64,000 nucleotides of DNA from Conoideocrella luteorostrata (Eukaryota > Ascomycota > Sordariomycetes > Hypocreales > Clavicipitaceae): positions 40,501-104,500 of the forward strand of contig JASWJB010000137.1 in NCBI GenBank assembly GCA_032433595.1, in the 5' to 3' direction. How positions within the stretch are numbered: position 1 is the first letter of the stretch; the number at the start of each line of letters is the position of its first letter. A model generated the notes under the pieces. It was not told the DNA's origin. It made no database searches and saw only the letters and a list, made by a program, of their open reading frames with translations. Position numbers and translations under genes: made by a program. Below, in pieces: positions 11,233 to 21,814 of the stretch.

Positions 11233-12297
11233 ATGCCTTCCAGGATTGCTTGCCCCGTGAAACCGCCGGCTACTATCATCGTAACCGGTGCCAATGGTTT
11301 TATAGCTCAGCATTGCATTTCTGCATTACTCAAGACGGGTTACCAGGTTATAGGCACCGTAAGGACGGCGGCCAAGGTTGAGCCAGTCATTGCCACCCAC
11401 AATTCACATCCCAATCTTCAAGTCGTGGTCGTGGAAGATATTACTTCATCAAGATGTTACTTAGAAGCCTTCCGGGGCTTAACACCCAGCGCGATCCTTC
11501 ACCTGGCAGCCCCGTTCCATTACCATGCGAGCAATTACGAGAGGGACCTGATGGTCCCCGCCGTCCAAGGGTCGACTGCAATCCTCGAGGCAGCATCACA
11601 TATCAAGAGCATCCAGCGGGTTATTCATACCAATAGTTTTGCCTGCATTTACGACGCCGCGGCCGGGCTGTGTCCCGAAAAGACATACACCTCAAAGGAT
11701 TGGAGCCCACTTACCTACGAAGATGGAGTCAATGCAACAAACGCTCCTACCGCTTATCGGGCAAGCAAGACGGCTGCTGAAAAGGCAGCGTGGAAATTCA
11801 TGAGCAAAGAAAAGCCCGGGTATGATCTGGTCAGCTTGTGCCCGACGATGGTCTTCGGCCCTTTCTTGCCAGGATCCAAGCCCAAGGCGATTCAGGATGT
11901 CAACACAAGCAACCTCATGGTGTGGTCTGTCGTCTCTGCAGGCAAGGACCAATCCGTTCCTCCCACCAAAGGTCCCTGCTGGGTTGATGTGCGAGACGTA
12001 GCCGACGCTCATGTCAATGCTCTTCTTGTACCTGAAGCCGGCGGTGGCCGCTACATGTTGTGCCAAGGCGTCTATTGCAACCAGGAACTCGCCGACGTTA
12101 GCCGCAAGGTGACATCAAAGTACGCGGAAAAGATACCCGTCGGTGAGCCTGGCAAGAGGGAAAGCCATAGCCATTTCAGCATTGATGCCAGTGATGCCGA
12201 AAGAGTTCTTGGCCTGAAGTGGAGGAATTTAGAGGACTCTTTGGGAGATCTCGTACCTCAACTATTCGAGATTGAACGGAATCAGATTGCAGCATGA
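11233..12297 (+). CDS. NAD(P)-dependent epimerase/reductase, dihydroflavonol reductase (GRE2) type
   Basis: Intronless, 354 residues. The N-terminus shows the Rossmann motif TGANGFI (residues 18-24). The extended-SDR catalytic motif YxxxK is YRASK (Tyr175, Lys179), preceded by the Ser-containing strand IHTNSFACIY. The core runs to about residue 300 and the length matches fungal ketoreductases related to yeast Gre2 and plant dihydroflavonol reductases. These enzymes reduce aldehydes and ketones with NADPH in the cytosol. The start at 11233 lies shortly before the first beta strand and no other ATG is better placed. Its place between the MFS carrier and the hydrolase suggests a role in the local pathway, but the substrate is unknown. 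Confidence 0.88.
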   Translation: MPSRIACPVKPPATIIVTGANGFIAQHCISALLKTGYQVIGTVRTAAKVEPVIATHNSHPNLQVVVVEDITSSRCYLEAFRGLTPSAILHLAAPFHYHASNYERDLMVPAVQGSTAILEAASHIKSIQRVIHTNSFACIYDAAAGLCPEKTYTSKDWSPLTYEDGVNATNAPTAYRASKTAAEKAAWKFMSKEKPGYDLVSLCPTMVFGPFLPGSKPKAIQDVNTSNLMVWSVVSAGKDQSVPPTKGPCWVDVRDVADAHVNALLVPEAGGGRYMLCQGVYCNQELADVSRKVTSKYAEKIPVGEPGKRESHSHFSIDASDAERVLGLKWRNLEDSLGDLVPQLFEIERNQIAA

Positions 12298-13160
12298 TGT
12301 GGCGTTGCAAGCGTCCTAGTTAGCGTGTGGTTTATGGTTCTCTCCATCTGTGCTTAGAGCGGGTTCGGTTGGGTTGGTTTTCATGCTCATTTAAAGTTAC
12401 TAATACCCACAACGGGTGTGGGCGGCGACGCTTAATCTTTTTATCAAAATTTGTCATGAGCGGAAACGATTAATGAACAAATATAAAAACACTCTTGGGA
12501 CTTTTACTTTAATTCGTGCATTGGAGTCGTAACGTTTACGTAAACCAACATTGGTTGTACAGTTCGGCGCTGGGTTAGGTGGGTGATTGACTACAAGATG
12601 AACAGCGAGCTACCCTAGGCAGCTATCCCACCAGAAAGTGTAATTCCCCATCCCGGGTGTATATAAATTGTCGGGCTATCTTGCATGCTAGGGCAGCTCT
12701 CTCTTGCTGGCCATTTTCGCTATAAGCTTTTTCTCTGCAGTGATTTGTTTGGAAAAACAACTCGTTGCATGATCAGTGGCAGAGGACGTGCCAAATAAAC
12801 ATCTAAAGCAACTGCCCATTGACTCTGACCCAACCCTATGGAAACGTTAGGCCGTTCGCTATGATAATAAATGGACATGCCCAACTGCAGTAGACAAAAT
12901 AAGTAAACAAAAAAGGATGGCCATTGGCTGCGTATGTAAATCGCCTCGAACCCATCGTGCATGCCATACCTATTAGATCAAGCGGGTACCTTAACCGAAT
13001 GATGATGCGTAAACATGCTGTGGAGACTAACATAACGGCTTATGAGTAATCCAGACAGATGCCACACACGAATATAAAACCTGAACGTTTCGTGACTAGG
13101 TGGTGGCCACGGACGTGCTGTGACTTTCCTGTCTGTTGACTTGTAACAACGGGGGCAACG
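12298..13160. other. Intergenic region, no gene seen
   Basis: About 860 bases between the reductase and the membrane-anchored hydrolase. A TATA-like sequence (tatataaat) lies near 12660, but it is some 500 bases from the next start. Nothing else is supported. Confidence 0.4.
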
Positions 13161-14921
13161 ATGCATGAGAAACTCTGGCGGGAAGAGGCACACGTCTCTG
13201 CCCATCGCGCGGCTCAAAAACAAAGCGGTTGGCGCATTGTTGTCATATCAATTGTCGCCTCGTTGTGGATGGTATCATCTTGGCGATTCCTTGCCGGATC
13301 AAAGCCAAACATCGGTCCTGCAAAACCAGAGGTTCGCAGGTATCCAGGTGAAAAGATCCAGTGGGAGCCATGCGGCAGTATCGATGACCATGAGTTGGAA
13401 TGTAGCGAGATAAGCGTCCCCATGGACCAGTTCAATGCCACCAACTCGGGAGACAAGACGTTCGAGATTCCCCTCATCCGTCTGCGCGGCAAAAACGCTA
13501 CGGAAAACATGGTGCTGAATCCCGGCGGCCCCGGGGGCGGCGGCATTGGGTTCGTGCGTGAGTTTGGAAAGCAGCTCAATGTGATTGTTGGCGAAAACTA
13601 CCATTTGCTTAGCTTTGACCCCCGGGGTGTCAATTCGTCGAGGCCCCTGGCTGCTTGTTATCCCGACGAGGAGACCAAGACGAAATTTCACTTCTATAGA
13701 GACGGCGACCTCGTTCGTGATAGCCCGAGGCGATATGCCTGGAGTACGAATTATGCCAAAGCGTGCGCTGAAAATATGGGGGAGCACGGTAAGTATATGA
13801 ACACGCCTCAGACAGCGGCGGACATGAATAGTATTCTTGATGCCATTGGCCAGCAAGACATGGTCTATTGGGGGTTTTCGTACGGATCGTTACTGGGACA
13901 GACCTATGCTGGGATGTACCGTGAACGGTCCAAGAGGGTTATCATAGATGGAGTCGTCAATCAGTTTGAATGGTATACTGAGCCTATACTTTCCATGGAC
14001 TATATCGACACATACGCTGTCGTTGAGGGTTTCTTTGACGAGTGTTTCAAGGCAGGCGACGACTGCGCCTTGGCAAAACTCGGAACGTCCGCGCAACACC
14101 TCAAGGAAACGGTCTTCCACTTCATGGATCAACTGGCAGATGCGCCTATCGCTGCGTACGAAAACGCCTCTACCTACGGCCTCATCGATTACAACAATCT
14201 CTGGATTGATGGCTTCTTCCGCGCCACCTACAAGCCCTCGAACTGGCCAACGTTTGCACAAACAGTGGCCAATCTCATGAATGGAAACACCACCGACGCG
14301 TTAATGTCATTTACGTTTTCGACGTTTGCCAAGATCCAGGGCGACGCTACGGATGTGGTGGCACTCAATGACGGCGCATCAGGTGCCAAGTTCTGGCCCC
14401 AGGGACGACGAGAGTTCCTCGACAAGATAATGCCTTACTATAAGAACTCGTCTATCGCGGCGTCCACTAATAGGATGTACTCTGCTAAGCAGCAGTGGCT
14501 CATCCCGCGAACACATGACTACGTTCCTCGGAGGGGTGTCGAGACTGCGCATCCGCTGCTCATTCTGTCGACTACGTATGACCCTGTGTGTCCGCTGGCG
14601 GCGGCGAGGACGGCTAACGATGCGTTTGTGGGATCCAAGTTGGCGGAGTTGAAGGCCTATGGGCACTGTTCGTTGGCCATGCCGTCACTGTGCGTTGCGA
14701 GACATGTTCGCAATTATTTGCGGGATGGGACGTTGCCTGAAGAAGGGGCAACGTGTGAGGTTGATGCTTTGTACTTTGGGAAGAGGAATATGATGGGGAG
14801 AGCTGAGAAAAAGGTCTTTGAGATGGATGTGGAAGAGGAGGAAGATGAAGAAGATGATGAAAGGGTTTTACAGGCGCAGATGGAGATTGGAAGGGGGATG
14901 GAGTGGTTGCGTAGTCGGTGA
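13161..14921 (+). CDS. Membrane-anchored alpha/beta hydrolase with TAP-like C-terminal domain
   Basis: Intronless, 586 residues. A short cytoplasmic N-terminus is followed by one hydrophobic segment (about residues 26-44) that should act as a signal anchor. The hydrolase core has an oxyanion-type glycine run (NPGGPGGGGIG), the nucleophile elbow GFSYG with Ser240, a likely acid in STTYDPVCP and a likely catalytic His in YGHCS near residue 505. This order matches fungal and streptomycete tripeptidyl-aminopeptidase-like proteins (alpha/beta hydrolase plus TAP C-terminal domain). Several NxT/S sequons in the lumenal part fit secretion or a vacuolar/secretory location. The last 40 residues hold a run of Glu and Asp. 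It probably cleaves peptides or esters outside the cytosol. Confidence 0.85.
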   Translation: MHEKLWREEAHVSAHRAAQKQSGWRIVVISIVASLWMVSSWRFLAGSKPNIGPAKPEVRRYPGEKIQWEPCGSIDDHELECSEISVPMDQFNATNSGDKTFEIPLIRLRGKNATENMVLNPGGPGGGGIGFVREFGKQLNVIVGENYHLLSFDPRGVNSSRPLAACYPDEETKTKFHFYRDGDLVRDSPRRYAWSTNYAKACAENMGEHGKYMNTPQTAADMNSILDAIGQQDMVYWGFSYGSLLGQTYAGMYRERSKRVIIDGVVNQFEWYTEPILSMDYIDTYAVVEGFFDECFKAGDDCALAKLGTSAQHLKETVFHFMDQLADAPIAAYENASTYGLIDYNNLWIDGFFRATYKPSNWPTFAQTVANLMNGNTTDALMSFTFSTFAKIQGDATDVVALNDGASGAKFWPQGRREFLDKIMPYYKNSSIAASTNRMYSAKQQWLIPRTHDYVPRRGVETAHPLLILSTTYDPVCPLAAARTANDAFVGSKLAELKAYGHCSLAMPSLCVARHVRNYLRDGTLPEEGATCEVDALYFGKRNMMGRAEKKVFEMDVEEEEDEEDDERVLQAQMEIGRGMEWLRSR

Positions 14922-15295
14922 TAATGGGATTGGCGACTCTATACGTTGGATTAGCAGGTTGATATGTTAATAAGAAAAAGGAGCAGCATTCCGGGACTGG
15001 CACAGGATTTTAAAAGTATGGTGAATCTCGAGTTGTATGACATGTTGCATTTTGTGATCTGTATGATGCCATGATTGTTGGCAACCCCAGCTTCAATCTA
15101 CTCATGCTCGGTACGAGGAAAACGAAAGGTTTACAGCGTACTCCACACCGAGTATGGCTTGACTCATCTCGGCGAGCGCTTGACCTCCGGTCTGATCCGG
15201 CATCTACTAAAATAAAAAGCTAGAAACCGAAAAAGCAAGCCAAGATGGACGGAATATAGTCTTTACATCCTGATCTTTTACCTACGAACAATACG
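14922..15295. other. Short intergenic region
   Basis: About 370 bases holding the terminator region of the hydrolase and the promoter of the kinase. No further feature is seen. Confidence 0.4.
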
Positions 15296-16216
15296 ATGGA
15301 CAACGCAGCCAAAGTCCCCGACGCCTCGGCTCTACAGCTCCTGGAATCGCTCCCCCAGGTTCTCAAACCAGTGCGACTACAACGCAGCAGCGAAGGCGGC
15401 GAGCATATCGTCTGGATTGTCAACGACTCGCTGGTCCTCCGTCTGCCGGTCGAGCAGACCGACACGAGCACCCTGCTCCGGGAAAAGCAGCTACTGGATC
15501 TGATCCGAAAGGACGGTGGCATTGCAAGGTTAATACCATGGTGCGTTGGCATAGGTTCTTGGCCGTCATGCCGCAACTGGCAATATGCTCTCTATCACAA
15601 AGTAGAGGGCATTTCTGTAGAGCATGCGCCGGAAGCAGTCACGAACATGACGGAGGATGACCTGGTGGCGTTTATGACCTCTTTGAAGAAGGCGCCCGTC
15701 GAGGAAGCTCGCAAGATGGGTGTTCCGACCGGCGAAACCGTGAACGATGATCAATTGATTGTGGCTGCGTTGGGCGCTTTGCGGAGACTAGAGGCCAACG
15801 ATCAATTGCAAGCGTCAGCTCTGAGGAAAGTGAAGCTTGTGGTCCCTATGAATCGGCATGACTTGGATACATCTACGTCTACAGAACAGGTTCTCACGCA
15901 TGCAGACCTCAAAGGCGAACATATATTTGTTGGCCGTGATGGTCGTGTCACGGGCATTATCGACTGGAGCGACGCGCAGATTGGATGCCCGTCGTTCGAC
16001 ATATCTGGTTTGGCGATATCAGTGGGTGCGCGGATGGCGGCTCGGGTGGCGCGCAGAGTTGGCTACTCGGCTGGAATTGTGTCGAGGGGATTGCTGATGG
16101 CGAGGAGCAACAGTTTGGTGTATTTGGACGAAGTGATGAATGCGGGTAGTGATTATCCGGAGTGGTTGATCAGGAGGCAGCTGGAGAGGGCTTGCGAAGA
16201 TGTTGAGGCTTCGTAG
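15296..16216 (+). CDS. Aminoglycoside phosphotransferase (APH)-fold small-molecule kinase
   Basis: Intronless, 306 residues. The catalytic loop reads HADLKGEHIF (His202, Asp204) with a His in place of the usual Asn four residues after the Asp, as in macrolide kinases. The metal-binding motif is IIDWSDAQIG (Asp223). The N-lobe has a plausible ATP-binding hairpin (SSEGGEHIVWIVNDSLVLRLP). Fungal genomes hold many such kinases; they phosphorylate small alcohols, sugars or amino compounds and their real substrates are mostly unknown. There is no signal peptide, so it is cytosolic. A link to the aromatic pathway is not evident. Confidence 0.85.
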   Translation: MDNAAKVPDASALQLLESLPQVLKPVRLQRSSEGGEHIVWIVNDSLVLRLPVEQTDTSTLLREKQLLDLIRKDGGIARLIPWCVGIGSWPSCRNWQYALYHKVEGISVEHAPEAVTNMTEDDLVAFMTSLKKAPVEEARKMGVPTGETVNDDQLIVAALGALRRLEANDQLQASALRKVKLVVPMNRHDLDTSTSTEQVLTHADLKGEHIFVGRDGRVTGIIDWSDAQIGCPSFDISGLAISVGARMAARVARRVGYSAGIVSRGLLMARSNSLVYLDEVMNAGSDYPEWLIRRQLERACEDVEAS

Positions 16217-16860
16217 GTGTTTATAGACTCGGGGCGTCTGGCTCATTAATTCACAGCCTCCTTGGTCTGTCTGCGATGGATGTGGTCACAAAACATAGCA
16301 AAGTCAGCCCATGATACGATTAGTTCCAATGCTGTCGCTCACCGCCTGGGGAAAGCTGGACTATATGACCGTGATGGCCGCAGCTCCTCTCGAATCCAGA
16401 TGATTACATATCACCCTTGTCTCCGCAACCTGTCCAAACATGAGGTCACCGGTTTGTAAGCAGCATCGATGGATATTCTCGTTGCGTCTCATTCTAAGTC
16501 CGTTAACCCCGACCGTCATTACGCTTCGTTTGGGCTTGCAGTCCAATAATTCTAGTCCCTGCAATAACGGGATAATTTTACCGGGCTTCACATAGTCACT
16601 GCCAGCAACCAACACTCATAACTCAGCCAAGCTGACTCCATAGGCTGTATCAACATGATTGTGGGGCCTGGCTGTCCGCCCCGTCGTGCCTATTGTCTTA
16701 GCACTTCACGTCTATTGTGCCCCGCCTTGACGTCGTCGACGTGAATCGAGTATAAATACTAGCTACCCACGACGCATATTGGATGACACCTCAAATTCTC
16801 TACTAGGCTCTCTCTGCTCTATCTACACCCTCAATCGAACAATTAAAACATTTCCTGAAC
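16217..16860. promoter_or_regulatory. Intergenic region with promoter of the SDR gene
   Basis: A TATA-like box TATAAATA lies at 16751-16758, about 100 bases before the SDR start. Just upstream is the dyad ACGTCGTCGACGT (16730-16742). A pyrimidine-rich leader (ctctctctgctctatctacaccctc) follows, typical of fungal transcription starts. No gene is seen in the rest. Confidence 0.5.
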
Positions 16861-17963
16861 ATGGCTTCTCTCGCAAAGACAGTTGTTGCAACCGGCTTCT
16901 CTTCTGGACTGGTGAGCGCCAACGACGACCCTCAGTTTAGTTTACAGGCTAATTGTTCCCGTGTGGAAAAATAACAGGGCTTCGAAGTGCTGAAGCAGCT
17001 GTTGGAACAGGCTACTGCGTATAATATTATCCTCGGCGCCCGAGACACCAAGACTACCAGCAGTGCTGTCGAAAAGCTGCAGTACGACCGCACCGCAAAT
17101 GGCGTCACTGTCCTGCCAGTTGACCTGGCTGATCTGAAGGGAGTCAATTCGTTTGCTAAGCAAACGTTGGACAAGGTCGGCCAGGGCAAGATTGATTATT
17201 TGTTGTTGAATGCAGGCATGTTCAGGGCAGCAGAGGAGAAGGGATCGCATGGGTCGAAGTGGTGCGAGGCCGCTGTGGTGAATCACTTTTGTGAGTTGTG
17301 ATGATGTCTTCTTCCCTTGCGGAGACAACACTCTGCATCCGGACGAAACAACTAATGCGGGAGACGACACAGCTCAGCACTATTTGATGCACTTACTGCG
17401 CGAGAAGCTTGTCGCCTCCAAGTCCCGAATCGTCGTTGTCTCGTCAGGTGCTATACGCAATGTTGAGGATCCTAGTACGTCACCTCCTCCGCCTCCCAGC
17501 CATGACAGCTTGCTCAAAGGAATGGCCGTGAGAGCTAACAACCCATGTAGGCACTATTGAGGAATCGCTCAAGGCCGGCTCCGGAGCTGACGGAATGCGC
17601 GTCTACGCATGCAGCAAATTCACACAACTTCTCGGCGCGCACTGGTGGCGACGCCAGCTGAAGGACCAGTGCACAGTCGTTGCCGTATCGCCAGGACTAA
17701 TTCCCAATACTGGCCTTGGGCGAGGCACCGAGATGAAGATCTCAGAGAGTGCGCCTGATGCGAAGACGATACCGCAGGGTGCTTCCAATATTCTGCAAGC
17801 AGCTTGGCGAAGTGACTTCCCCGAAAACCCGGATCGTATTTTTCTGACCAGTTGGGGAGAGTGGTGGGATCTGGATGTGATTGGGAAGAGCGTGGACAAG
17901 GAGCTTCAGAATAAGTGGTGTCCTACGAAGGAGGATTTGGAGAAGGATGCTGGTATCGTTTAA
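16861..17963 (+). CDS. Short-chain dehydrogenase/reductase
   Basis: Four exons by my splicing: 16861-16911, 16978-17290, 17373-17474 and 17551-17963, giving 292 residues with continuous frame. All introns have GT/AG ends (donors GTGAGC, GTGAGT, GTACGT). The cofactor motif is TGFSSGLG (residues 11-18), split by the first intron. The NAG motif is LLLNAG, the catalytic serine lies in VVVSSGA (Ser145/146), and the active site YxxxK is YACSK (Tyr174, Lys178). The pattern matches the fungal protochlorophyllide-reductase-like/WW-oxidoreductase-like branch of classical SDRs, which use NADP(H). The tiny first exon would be missed by simple gene finding. Its 3' end faces the cyclase gene with about 150 bases between stops. 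Confidence 0.85.
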
Positions 17964-18109
17964 GATAGTTAGACACGAAGTATTATACGATGTGAGCATG
18001 ACATCATCATGATAGAATTGTGTAAAATCAGTGACGAAAAATCATGAAACAGAACCGGTGGGTGTATGATCCTGTCTATTCCCTACCAGTACCGACCAAG
18101 ATGGCCGTA

Positions 18110-19190
18110 TTAAAAGATTGCTACCCCATTTGGTGGACTCGCAACACCGCCCGGGACCTGGAGAATATTAGCCTCACCATCTTATTCGGAATCCTAGAAT
18201 CCTTACTTTTAGAGGCACACTGCTGAAGAAGAAACTCCATCTATTTCTTTTCTTACACTCCGCGCTCAGCTCTTCCAAGTCGAAAAGTTCGCCAATCGGC
18301 ATTCCCCATCCCGCCAAAAGCCACTGGTGCAACTGAAAGTCCGGGTTCTGGCACGGCCACGCCTCCATGGACGGGTGGTCTCCCGCAATCGCGGCAAACG
18401 AGTGATCCCAGATCCAGCGAAGCATTTCCTCCGAGGATTCAACCCCGATAGCAGGAGGGGGGAGTGTTTCTGCCAGCGCTGCGCGTTGTTCGCTCGAATA
18501 ATCCTGATATCCTCTCGTCCAGCCAGTGCGGATAAAGAGAATATCCCCGGCTTTGAGTTTTGTGCCTTGGCTTGCGGCGACTTCTTGTAGAGTAGATGAC
18601 GGGATGGACACCGTCTCGAAGGGCTTGATTTGTATTCCTTGTCCATCTGCCCATGCGGCATAGTCAAGAAGAACGCCGCGGCCGACAATGCCGCCTTTCT
18701 CAACCCAAGCTGGAAGTGTCTCGTGAGCCCATCTTACATTCATCACAGGCAATTGATTGAGAGAAAAATTGAAGATAAGGGAAGTCATACCGTGAATTCC
18801 ATTCTTGTTTGTATTCATGACATCATGCTGCGTTACGCCATTGTAATAAACCTTTTCCTTCTGGTAGCCATAATGTCGGAGCCCATCCCACTGCGAACTG
18901 CTCTGCGTATTCAATATCAGCTCATCGTCATTGACTGTCCTCGGCGTCTTGTGCTTGATCGTATGTTCAATTGCCCGACGGCCAAAGCACGGCGGTGACA
19001 TGCTGTTGAGATACCAGTCTGTAGATACTCGGACTCCGTCCACAATCTCTCGCGCGGCGCTGGCTACATTCTCGGGTGTTAGCAAGTTGAGAGTGCCGCA
19101 TTGGTCATTGTCCCCGAACAGGCCCCAGGCATTTCCGGGAGGGCCGTCCTTTCGGAGGGGCAACTCATTGAACGAAGGCCTGGGCGGCAT
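18110..19190 (-). CDS. Putative cyclase/kynurenine formamidase-like hydrolase
   Basis: Two exons on the minus strand, 19190-18207 and 18157-18110, 343 residues. The small last exon restores the conserved ending KVPGGVASPPNGVAIF; without it the frame ends in unrelated residues. The family (PF04199-type cyclase) is metal-dependent and normally shows HxGTHxD. Here the equivalent segment is SSSQWDGLRHYGY, a fungal variant keeping the Asp and a later His. Other conserved parts are GRGVLLDYAAWA, GDILFIRTGW and AGDHPSMEAWP. Bacterial relatives hydrolyse N-formylkynurenine or isatin; the fungal group has no settled reaction. It could open a lactone, lactam or amide ring in the local pathway. Confidence 0.85.
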
Positions 19191-19648
19191 TATGAAGAAG
19201 ACGTGTGTGTAAGCTTTGATAAATTGATGAGATGGGAGTTGGGAAAGTCACGACTTATGGGCTTTGTGCGTAGTGCCAAGAGGGGGAAGCCGATGAGCTG
19301 AATCGTGGAGGTCGGAATTCCCCACATTCGGCGGGATGATCGAAGGCGATATCGGTCGGCGTTTTGGTGGTGTTTACGAGAGTAGGTCGAACTTCTTGCG
19401 ATACGGTACGGTTACGGTGACGTATTAGCTCAGGTGGGGAGAACCTGGCTACATCGCATGCTTCACAGAATGCGAAAATGACAGAACAAAGAAAATAATT
19501 GCATTCTTAAGTGCTCTTTAGAGTTATATACTGTGTGTACACTAGTTTCCATCTTCAATACTATAAATCAGCGACGATTGCGGGCGGTGGTTGTAGGTGG
19601 TGGTTGCGGACAGTCTCAATCAACTATGGCTTTGTGCGTTTCCAGCAT
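19191..19648. other. Intergenic region, no gene seen
   Basis: About 460 bases holding the promoter of the cyclase gene and the 3' region of the four-TM protein gene. Nothing more is supported. Confidence 0.4.
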
Positions 19649-20546
19649 TTAGACTTGTTCGGCCTGATCCTCAGTGCACGTGAAAAGCTCCTCGATTTCT
19701 TGGGGCGCGAATTTTCTCACGCACAACACCATCATCACTCCGTATTGAGCCAGGAAAAGTATGCTATAAAACTAATATTAGCATTGCATCGAATAAAAAA
19801 AAAAAAGGTATTGTGGTATGCTGCAACTATCAATCGCGTCAAGGTTTACTTACCCAACGCAGAATGACATTTCCTCGGAAATTCTCAAGAGCTCCCGCAT
19901 CTCAATGAGATTTAAAGGCACGACACTAGAAGCGGCCTTGAGATCTTCTATACGGTCATTGAAAAAATCACGATAAAAGAACGCGCAGCCCGACCAGCAC
20001 ATCCAGGATATTGTAAAGCTGGCGAACATTATGATATCTAGAAGGGATGGACGAGCATTGCTTGGTGATACTGGTCCAAATTTGCATATGGCTAACTGAA
20101 ATAGTGTTGAAATAGACTATAAATCAGTGTTAGCTGTTAGCAATGCAACCACAGTGAAATTTTGGAGGTTGGTGATAAGAACTAACGTTGCAGAGATAGA
20201 ATACAACCGCCAAGAGAAGGTCTCTTTCTGGCTTGAGGCAGAGCATGCCCACTGCGACAATGATGCTGATGACTGAAAGGACAATCTGAATATAGCTCGT
20301 ATAAAGGATGAAGACATATCGTATCCCGACTGAACCGCCCTTGATATAGAGTCTCTCCGCTTTCACACGGACAGACATTGGAGGTTCTGTTGAAGACTGA
20401 GGTTGTGAGGCTTCCTGCTGAGATGTAGATGCAGGAATATGAGTATGGTGGTAGTCTGAAAGGTGCACTGGCTGCTGCTGGGTCGAGTTCCAGATTTCTT
20501 CTGGAGATGGCTCTGGAGCCGCTGGCATGGGGTTGGCTGAGAGCAT
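19649..20546 (-). CDS. Small integral membrane protein with four predicted TM segments
   Basis: Three exons on the minus strand: 20546-20187, 20116-19854 and 19763-19649, giving 245 residues in one continuous frame with GTTAGT and GTAAGT donors and TATAG acceptors. The N-terminal 75 residues are hydrophilic and rich in Pro, Gln and Ser. Hydrophobic segments lie at about 77-103, 107-130, 148-170 and 207-225. A short charged tail follows. I recognise no family; the layout resembles small fungal tetraspan proteins. An in-frame ATG 22 residues upstream (20612) is an alternative start. Two introns that both preserve frame across hydrophobic segments are the main evidence that the gene is real. Confidence 0.7.
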
Positions 20547-21814
20547 GATGATTCCTCGATGAAATTGTTGCTTTCGCGAATTAATATGGGTTTTGTACTG
20601 GAACAAGAACACATTAAATGAAAGGTGAGAGATTCAAATCTCCGTACGTGCCGAAATTATGTGTTTATATAGTGATGTAGATACTAGAGTATACTTTCAC
20701 GCATATGCGAGAGCTAACCTTGGAGTCATTAGGCTTTGAGTAACATCGGCGTTTGGGAATAGTGGCTGCATTGACTTTGGATAAGCATAAAAGAAATACC
20801 ACTGGAGAACTTGATAAAATTCAACTAAACTGGGAGTCGATAAGAAAAAAAAAAAACTCCGCTGGTTTTAGGGAATCAGGCGGTGCTGACTACGTTGCAT
20901 ATCGCCATAGAAACTTCTATTCCACGGTTGCGACTCTTGTACGTCCTGGGCTCAAATTCAAAATCTGTTTTCTCCTCGGTTGTTGGCTCGATTGCCTGGC
21001 TGTCACTCTGGATAAGTTTTCTCATCATTACCTTCTTGAAGCCATCTGCGTACACATAGCGTATGTAAGATTGGTGTTGCTACTGCGGAGGGAAAGTTCA
21101 CAGTAAGTTAAAAAAAACTTGGAACTCTCAAGGCGATGAACCTTAATACAGCCAGTGACGCCTATCCACGCGCATATGCGGAGCTTCTTGGCCCTCATCA
21201 CGCTGAGCGAGCGCACTGCGGTTGGTGTATCGAGATTTAAATTTAATCCTGCGTATGGTAGCCTTAGTGGCGGGGGGATTATTATGAGCGAAAAGTTGTA
21301 CGAAAGCTTAAGACAAGGACCAAGCGCTTCCAGTGAAAAGAAGGATTATAGAAACCTGGGGAGAAGCCTCAGGGCCTGCGTGGCTGGCAGTCTACTGTGT
21401 CAAGCCCATGGTCTGAGGGGGGATCGTGCAGGTAGCGATAGCTTTGTGGAGCAATGGCTATCGTGGGGAGTTCCTTATCTGTGTAGTCATAGTTACGGAG
21501 TACTGTCTCTGAATTTAGGGACCTAGGCGAGTGCAGCCTGCCCCGCACGAACCCCCCTTCCTCAGTCTTCGGATGCTTCTCGCAGTCGGCACTTGTCCCG
21601 ATGTGATGGCCCCAGAATACCACCAGATCTGACTTGTCGTACTTTCATATGCGACGAGCCGTTGTAAAACCATCTTTTGTCCCTGGCACTAGCATCGCTA
21701 AAAACGTTCGAATTATCACCTGCACATATCCGACATTAGGCTCTGACCCGCGGAGGAAATTACGGTGCGCATATGTAGCCCGCCCTCGCTTCATGCGTCC
21801 CCTCTGTGGCAGTA
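20547..21814. other. Intergenic region, no gene seen
   Basis: About 1.27 kb between divergent genes (four-TM protein on minus, Zn2Cys6 regulator on plus). It holds homopolymer A runs and one TACGGAGTAC motif near 21494. No coding frame is convincing. Confidence 0.4.
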
